64,000 nt of DNA, from NCBI RefSeq assembly GCF_900142095.1, contig NZ_FQZP01000009.1, forward strand, positions 1 to 64,000, written 5' to 3'. Below are positions 58,838 through 64,000 of this stretch, one piece after another (the stretch's first letter is position 1; every line of letters starts with the position of its first letter). The stretch comes from Thermoclostridium caenicola (lineage in GTDB: Bacteria > Bacillota > Clostridia > DSM-8532). Position numbers and translations under genes: made by a program. The notes under the pieces were generated by a model. The model was not told the origin of the DNA, did no database searches, and worked only from the letters and a program-made list of their open reading frames with translations.

Positions 58838-60210
58838 TGAGATTTTTTGATACACTCACGCTCAGCGTAAGAAACCTGTGGCGTCGAAAACTCAGAACCA
58901 CCCTGACCATCATTGGCGTCATGATCGGTACCTGTGCCATTGTGGTGATGATTTCCCTGGGCCTGGCCATGAACAAGAACTTTATCGATCAGCTCAGCAG
59001 AATGGGCAGCATCATGCAGATCCAGGTCTACGCCTGGAATGCAGGAGGCACGACGCCGGACGGCAAAAAGATTGAACCCCTGACCGATGCAAAGATTGCC
59101 GAGATTGCCAAGATTAAAGGGGTTGAAGGCGCAACGCCCGTTCTGGAGCTCGACCTGAAAATGGCAGTGGGCAAGTATGTGGGGTGGATCTATATACTGG
59201 GTATTGATCCCGATGTATTCCAGATGCTGGATATACCTATAAGCAACGGACGCGGTCTTACCAGCGGGGATACCGATCAGATGGTGGTCGGTGGATATGT
59301 CAGGTATAACCTTTACAATCCAAAATCCAACAGGTGGGATCCGGCACCGGAAGACATTAACCTTATGGAGGAAAAGGTTCTTATTACCTGGGATATGAAC
59401 TATGGCAACAGGACCTACCCGGGTATGTCCGGATCATCCAGGAAAAAAGTGAAGCCAGTAAACGTTGAGGTTGTGGGTATAATTGGCGAAAGCGGCAACT
59501 ATGACTATAGTGTCATCATGCCTCTGGAGGCTGTTAAGAAATACAAGAAGGAAAAGGAAAAATTTGAACAACAGGAGTATGGCGGAAACGGCGGATTCAT
59601 GATAGGCCGAAGCAGCTCGCGGGGCTCCTCCTCCCAGGAAAACCAGGGGTATAACCAGGCCATTGTCAAGGTTAAGGACATAGACAGTGTGGCCGAAGTG
59701 CTGGAACAGATCAAGAATATGGGATATGAAGCCCAAAGTCCCATCCAGATCCTGGAGCAGATGAAGCAGCAATCGGCAGGTCTCAGGCAAATACTGGGCG
59801 GCATCGGGATCACGGCCTTTATCATTGCGGCCATCGGTATTGCCAACACCATGTATATGTCCATCTATGAAAGGACCCGTGAGATTGGCATTATCAAGGT
59901 CATCGGTGCGAGGCTGAGGGATATCCGGCGCATCTTCCTGATGGAAGCTGGCTGGATCGGCATCTTCGGCGGCGTGTTCGGAATCGGGCTGAGCCTGCTG
60001 GCCTCCATGGCGCTGAACAAGTTCAAGATTAACCTCGGTGGCCAGATCATGTGGATGCCTGAGGCGGAGGGGATGATGTCCTCCTATATTCCTCCCTGGC
60101 TCATGCTGGCGGGAGCGGGGTTCTCCTTCCTGGCAAGCCTTCTGGCCGGGTTGCTTCCCGCAAGGCGTGCCATGAAGCTCAGCGTCATGAAAGCTTTACG
60201 CCAGGAATAA
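58837..60210 (+). CDS. MacB/FtsX-family ABC permease
   Basis: 457 residues. N-terminal MacB_PCD part: helix 1 (LRTTLTIIGVMIGTCAIVVMISLG), extracytoplasmic domain (about 50-310) with an insert rich in K, E, Q, G and S (about 230-275), then three helices in the FtsX domain (ITAFIIAAIGIANTMYMSIYERTREIGIIKVIGA, GWIGIFGGVFGIGLSLLAS, LMLAGAGFSFLASLLAGLLPARRAMKL given here in short). The arrangement is the four-helix MacB type. Start shares a base with the stop of the surface protein gene (TGATG). A strong terminator follows. Confidence 0.93.
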   Translation: MRFFDTLTLSVRNLWRRKLRTTLTIIGVMIGTCAIVVMISLGLAMNKNFIDQLSRMGSIMQIQVYAWNAGGTTPDGKKIEPLTDAKIAEIAKIKGVEGATPVLELDLKMAVGKYVGWIYILGIDPDVFQMLDIPISNGRGLTSGDTDQMVVGGYVRYNLYNPKSNRWDPAPEDINLMEEKVLITWDMNYGNRTYPGMSGSSRKKVKPVNVEVVGIIGESGNYDYSVIMPLEAVKKYKKEKEKFEQQEYGGNGGFMIGRSSSRGSSSQENQGYNQAIVKVKDIDSVAEVLEQIKNMGYEAQSPIQILEQMKQQSAGLRQILGGIGITAFIIAAIGIANTMYMSIYERTREIGIIKVIGARLRDIRRIFLMEAGWIGIFGGVFGIGLSLLASMALNKFKINLGGQIMWMPEAEGMMSSYIPPWLMLAGAGFSFLASLLAGLLPARRAMKLSVMKALRQE

Positions 60211-60225
60211 CCGGAAAACGCGTTG

Positions 60226-60256
60226 AAGCGTCACGTGAAAGCGTGACGCTTTTTTA
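60226..60256 (+). terminator. Terminator of the MacB-like operon
   Basis: Perfect 10-bp stem AAGCGTCACG (60226-60235) / CGTGACGCTT (60242-60251), 6-nt loop, then TTTTTT. Confidence 0.92.
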
Positions 60257-60392
60257 ACGGTTTATGGTTAAAGCGCGCCATGACGGGCATATGGATCTGG
60301 CATAAAAAGTATTCCTTTTTAGATTGCCATGTGGTATATTATACTGGTGGCTTGTGCCGCCAAACCAATCCGTCTTGAGAGGAGGCTGCGAT

Positions 60393-60470
60393 ATGGCAAG
60401 CAAGTTTGGATTTGCAGGATTCAGAATCAAATATGGAGTTGGCATTGTCGCAGCCGACAGGCCCATCTGA
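60393..60470 (+). CDS. 25-residue peptide ORF with strong ribosome binding site
   Basis: ATG at 60393 with GAGGAGG eight bases upstream; 25 codons then TGA. The peptide is basic and amphipathic: it starts MASKFGFAGFRIKYG and ends AADRPI. It stands 165 bp in front of a heterodimeric ABC exporter on the same strand. It could be an exported peptide, a leader peptide that controls the exporter by translation, or chance. The ribosome binding site is among the best in the window. The rest of 60257-60635 shows an AT-rich promoter zone (TATATT near 60335, weak -35) and no other gene. Confidence 0.5.
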   Translation: MASKFGFAGFRIKYGVGIVAADRPI

Positions 60471-60635
60471 GCTGATCCTATCTGTCCCTACGGCAATTTC
60501 AAATCCATTTTTGATGGCTGAGTCATGCGATGGTTGATGTGATGGCTCTTTTTTCGCGTTTCTTCATGACCGGATGCACATGATAATCTATGTACACCAT
60601 TTTAGCTGCTGATACCGCCCGAAAGGAGGCGCAAC

Positions 60636-62435
60636 GTGAGAAAACTGAAGTTGCTTCGTGAGTATTTGCGCGGAAGCGGCATGACCTATCTTCTGTCCAT
60701 GCTGTCCGTGCTACTGATGACTGTTTTTTCGTCCATGGTGCCGCTGGTCATCGCATTCACGGTGGATTACGTCATCGGCGACAAACCGGTTGAACTGCCT
60801 GCTGCCCTGGCATCCCGGATCGATGTGGCAAGTGGGATTAGCACCATCAGGAACAATCTGTGGATCATCCTGGCGGTCCTTGTTGTGATTACACTGCTTC
60901 AGGGCATCTTCATGTACCTGAAAGGAAAATGCTCGGCCGTTGCGGCCCAGGCATCTTCCAAGCGGATGCGGGAAAAACTGTACGGGCATTTGCAGCACCT
61001 GCCCTTTGATTATCATGTGAAGGTACAGACCGGGGATATCATCCAGCGGTGTACCTCCGACATAGAGACCATCCAGAACTTCATATCCACCCAGTCCATC
61101 GAGGCGCTCCAGATCATCCTGCAGGTCATCGTGGTGCTGGCCGTAATGATTGCCATGGACCTGAAATATACCTTGATCTCCATATTGCTGATACCCATTG
61201 TGTTTGTCATAACCGTCCGCTTCTTCATCAACATGATGAAGGTGTTTGTCAGGGCGGACGAAGCCGAAGGCCATATGACCGCAACCCTGCAGGAGAACCT
61301 GGCCGGCGTCCGGGTCGTAAAAGCCTTTGGCGCCCAGAATTTCGAGATGGAGAAGTTTGATGAGAAGAACAGGACCCACCGGGATCTGAACATGGACATC
61401 GTTCGGATCATGGCCAATTTCTATGGAGGAACCGACCTGATGTGCATGCTCCAGCATGCGCTGGTTATCGCGGTGGGCACCTATTGGGTGGTCAGGGGCC
61501 AGGTTACCATTGGCACGGTGGTCGCCTTTTCATCCTATGCGGGAATGCTGGTATGGCCCTTACGAAACCTTGGCCAGATGATGGGATTCATGGGCCAGGC
61601 CTTCGTTTCGCTAGGCAGGATCCAGGAGATCCTGGACAACAAACCCGAAGATTACACCACGGGCGAGACACCTCCCGTTCAGGGGGAGATTGTCTTTGAG
61701 GATGTCCATTTTGAATATGAGAAGGGTAAGCCCGTTCTGGACGGTGCAACCTTCAGGATAGAGAAAGGCCAAACCGTGGCCATACTGGGCGCCACAGGCG
61801 CCGGAAAGAGCTCGCTGGTCCATCTCCTGCTTCGTTTATACGATTACAAGAAAGGCAGCATCCGCATCGACGGCGTGGAATTGAAACGCATCAGCCGGCA
61901 GTGGATCAGAAAGCACATCGGCATCGTCCTTCAGGAGCCCTTCCTGTTCTCGAAAACCATCAGGGAGAACATCGGGATAGGCTGCGGCCGGGTGGAGGAG
62001 GACAGGATCCTTGCAGCGGCCAGGACGGCCTGTGTGGACGAGGCCATCCAGGAATTTGGAATGGGCTACGACACCCTTGTGGGCGAGCGTGGTGTGACCC
62101 TGTCCGGTGGCCAAAGGCAAAGAATTGCCATCGCCAGGACCATCATCCGGGATGTGCCCATCCTCATCTTTGATGACTCCTTGAGCGCCGTGGATGCCGA
62201 GACCGACGCCAGGATCCGTAAAGCGCTGAGGGAGCGGCGGAAGGACACCACCACCATCATCATCTCCCACCGGATCACCACCCTCGCGGAAGCCGACAGG
62301 ATCCTGGTGTTGGACCAGGGCCGGATCATCCAGTCGGGTACCCACGAGGAACTGATAAAGGTTGACGGGCCTTACAGAAGGATATGGGAGATCCAGAGCG
62401 CCCTGGGCGATGAGATGGAAGAAATGACAGTCTGA
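60636..62435 (+). CDS. ABC exporter half-transporter, subunit 1 (degenerate NBD)
   Basis: 599 residues: six-helix exporter membrane domain (about 1-330) and ABC domain. Walker A GATGAGKSSLVHLLLRL, Q-loop VLQEPFLFSKTI, signature LSGGQRQRIAIARTII, Walker B ILIFDDSLSAVD, H-loop ISHRITTL. The residue after the Walker B aspartate is Asp instead of the catalytic Glu, as in one half of heterodimeric exporters such as TM287/288 or BmrCD. GGAGG precedes the start. The partner gene follows at 13 bp. Exports drugs, lipids or peptides; the substrate is not evident. Confidence 0.94.
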   Translation: MRKLKLLREYLRGSGMTYLLSMLSVLLMTVFSSMVPLVIAFTVDYVIGDKPVELPAALASRIDVASGISTIRNNLWIILAVLVVITLLQGIFMYLKGKCSAVAAQASSKRMREKLYGHLQHLPFDYHVKVQTGDIIQRCTSDIETIQNFISTQSIEALQIILQVIVVLAVMIAMDLKYTLISILLIPIVFVITVRFFINMMKVFVRADEAEGHMTATLQENLAGVRVVKAFGAQNFEMEKFDEKNRTHRDLNMDIVRIMANFYGGTDLMCMLQHALVIAVGTYWVVRGQVTIGTVVAFSSYAGMLVWPLRNLGQMMGFMGQAFVSLGRIQEILDNKPEDYTTGETPPVQGEIVFEDVHFEYEKGKPVLDGATFRIEKGQTVAILGATGAGKSSLVHLLLRLYDYKKGSIRIDGVELKRISRQWIRKHIGIVLQEPFLFSKTIRENIGIGCGRVEEDRILAAARTACVDEAIQEFGMGYDTLVGERGVTLSGGQRQRIAIARTIIRDVPILIFDDSLSAVDAETDARIRKALRERRKDTTTIIISHRITTLAEADRILVLDQGRIIQSGTHEELIKVDGPYRRIWEIQSALGDEMEEMTV

Positions 62436-62448
62436 AAGGTGTGAGATC

Positions 62449-64000
62449 TTGTATTTCGAGGAAACCGAGTACGGCAAACGGTTTGACATAAACGTTGTCA
62501 AAAAGCTGGCCGCTTTTGCAAAACCCTATAAAAAGACCATTATCACGCTGATGGTGCAGATGCTTTTCCTGGCGCTGGTGGATGCCCTGTTCCCCAAACT
62601 GAGCCAGTATGCCATCGATCACTTTGCCGTCAAAAAATCATTGGACGGATTCTGGGTCTTCTGCCTTGTGGCGGTTGGCCTGGTGGTGATCCAGGCGGCC
62701 AATGTATGGCTCATGATCCGGAACGCGGGAACGATTGAGTACGGTATCCCCTATGACATGCGAAAAGGTGTCTTCAAGAAGTTGCAGGAACTGTCCATCT
62801 CCTTTTACGACAGGACTTCGGTGGGCTGGCTGGTATCCAGGATGACATCCGATATCAATCGGATCGGCATTACCCTGTCCTGGCATGTGGTGGACTTTTT
62901 CTGGTCCATCTTCCTGGTGATCATCATGACCGTGTTCATGCTGGTCACCGATGCGGGCTATGCCCTGATGGTCCTATGTGTGGTTCCTGCCCTTGTGATC
63001 ATCAGCATGATCTTCCAGAAAAAGATCCTGTTCAATTACAGGAAGGTGCGCAAATACAATTCCCAGATCACCGCGGCCTTCAATGAGGGCATTACGGGTG
63101 CGAAGACCATCAAGACACTGGGGATAGAGGATGACATGCTGGCAGAATTCGAGAAGACAACCCGGCAGATGCGGGATTTTTCGGTCCGGGCGGCAACTGT
63201 CTCATCCATCTACACCCCGCTGATAATCCTCCTGGGGAGCATCGCCACCGGGCTGGTGCTATGGAAGGGCGGTTTTGAGGTCAGCCGGAACATCACCAGC
63301 TACGGTACCCTGGTACTGTTCATATCCTATGCTGTCCAATTTTTCGAGCCCGTCAAGTCCTTTGCCCGGGTCTTCACGGAACTTCAGTATACCCAGGCTG
63401 CGGCGGAACGGGTGGTCACGCTGCTGGAGACCGAAAATGAGATTGCGGACAGCAGGGAAGTGATAACCCGCTACGGCAATATGCTGGACTCCGACAAGTC
63501 GGAATGGCCAAAGTTCCATGGACATATTGTCTTTAAGAATGTGACCTTCCGCTATAAGGAAGGCGAGAATATCCTGGAGAATTTCAACCTGGAGGTCAGG
63601 CCCGGTGAAAAGATCGCCCTGGTGGGTGAGACCGGTTCCGGCAAGACCACCATCGTAAACCTGGCCTGCCGCTTTTATGAACCTACCGAGGGAAGCATCC
63701 TGATCGACGGCGTGGATTACCGGGAAAGACCGCTTTTGTGGCTGTACTCCAACATCGGCTATGTGCTGCAGGAGCCCTACCTGTTCAGCGGCACGGTGAA
63801 GGAAAACATCGCCTATGGCCGGAAAGAGACCACCATGGAGGACATCGTCCGGGCGGCGAAGACTGTCAACGCCCATGATTTTATCATGCGCCTGGAAAAG
63901 GGATACGACACCCAGGTGGGAGAGCGGGGAAGCCGGCTTTCCACCGGCCAGAAGCAGCTCATTTCCTTTGCCCGGGCCATTCTGTCCGATCCGGGCATGT
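62449..64000 (+). CDS. ABC exporter half-transporter, subunit 2 (partial, runs off the window)
   Basis: 517 residues present, without a stop. Likely start TTG at 62449 (AAAGGTG eight bases upstream), giving the usual N-terminus YFEETEYGKRFDINVVKKL of the partner subunits. Six-helix membrane domain, then ABC domain with Walker A GETGSGKTTIVNLACRF, Q-loop VLQEPYLFSGTV and signature LSTGQKQLISFARAI, where Thr replaces the usual second Gly position residue (LSGGQ to LSTGQ). The Walker B catalytic residue lies just beyond the end. Forms the heterodimer with subunit 1. Confidence 0.92.
   Translation, partial: MYFEETEYGKRFDINVVKKLAAFAKPYKKTIITLMVQMLFLALVDALFPKLSQYAIDHFAVKKSLDGFWVFCLVAVGLVVIQAANVWLMIRNAGTIEYGIPYDMRKGVFKKLQELSISFYDRTSVGWLVSRMTSDINRIGITLSWHVVDFFWSIFLVIIMTVFMLVTDAGYALMVLCVVPALVIISMIFQKKILFNYRKVRKYNSQITAAFNEGITGAKTIKTLGIEDDMLAEFEKTTRQMRDFSVRAATVSSIYTPLIILLGSIATGLVLWKGGFEVSRNITSYGTLVLFISYAVQFFEPVKSFARVFTELQYTQAAAERVVTLLETENEIADSREVITRYGNMLDSDKSEWPKFHGHIVFKNVTFRYKEGENILENFNLEVRPGEKIALVGETGSGKTTIVNLACRFYEPTEGSILIDGVDYRERPLLWLYSNIGYVLQEPYLFSGTVKENIAYGRKETTMEDIVRAAKTVNAHDFIMRLEKGYDTQVGERGSRLSTGQKQLISFARAILSDPGM

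Noticed and set aside
57398-58855. 485-residue minus-strand open frame
   Set aside because: Antisense to the surface-protein gene; composition (His, Gly, Asp rich) is typical of a reverse-complement shadow.

Overview
The window looks like chromosomal DNA of an anaerobic Gram-positive bacterium, most likely a member of the Clostridia. Evidence: soj/spo0J-type parAB with perfect parS sites followed by a DUF4446-type gene, glycine decarboxylase split into two subunits under a tandem glycine riboswitch, a ydaO-type (c-di-AMP) riboswitch, strong GGAGG ribosome binding sites, a superoxide reductase/rubrerythrin/encapsulin oxidative-stress operon, and a lone GH67 alpha-glucuronidase that suggests use of plant xylan. 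parAB with parS suggests, but does not prove, that the left end lies in the origin half of the chromosome.

Layout, left to right. 0-4.7 kb: DtxR-family regulator, parS-parAB, a DUF4446-type gene and serS. 5.1-7.1 kb: three tandem small membrane genes, two with zinc ribbons, AT-rich and unassigned. 7.2-13 kb: minus-strand oligopeptide ABC operon oppBCDFA, whose oppA is frameshifted at a perfect 17-bp hairpin. 13.5-18.3 kb: minus-strand gcvT-gcvH-gcvPA-gcvPB with its riboswitch. 18.3-26.4 kb: 5'-nucleotidase with a LysM domain, alpha-glucuronidase, DUF819 membrane protein, a ketose 3-epimerase-like enzyme, a zinc dehydrogenase, and half of an FAD oxidoreductase. At about 26.4 kb this half-gene runs directly into half of a sugar-binding lipoprotein gene on the other strand, so the join is either a rearrangement or an assembly chimera. 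26.4-32.7 kb: three more FAD oxidoreductase paralogues and an SDR. 32.7-43.7 kb: MATE exporter, beta-CASP nuclease, antiporter with PII-like partner, iron alcohol dehydrogenase, HD protein, YmaF-like protein, murD, a patch of palindromic dispersed repeats, murI.

43.9-46.6 kb: a compact operon of a 50-residue cysteine-rich protein, encapsulated ferritin with C-terminal loading peptide, encapsulin, superoxide reductase and rubrerythrin; together they can detoxify superoxide and peroxide and store iron in a protein shell. 46.6-49.1 kb: secreted BsuPI-domain protein and a padR-SEDS-like gene pair with palindromic operators. 49.1-53.2 kb: a two-gene operon of a 1120-residue SIR2-like/P-loop NTPase/helical-repeat protein and a 246-residue protein with a HEPN-like R-x4-H motif, next to an initiator tRNA gene; this is the best candidate for an undescribed (probably anti-phage) system. 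53.9-60.2 kb: ydaO riboswitch with SH3-NlpC/P60 hydrolase, then a three-gene MacB-type ABC system with an 817-residue surface protein. 60.4-64 kb: a 25-codon peptide ORF with a strong ribosome binding site, followed by a heterodimeric ABC exporter whose second subunit runs off the end.

All functional calls rest on reading motifs by eye; no database search was possible.
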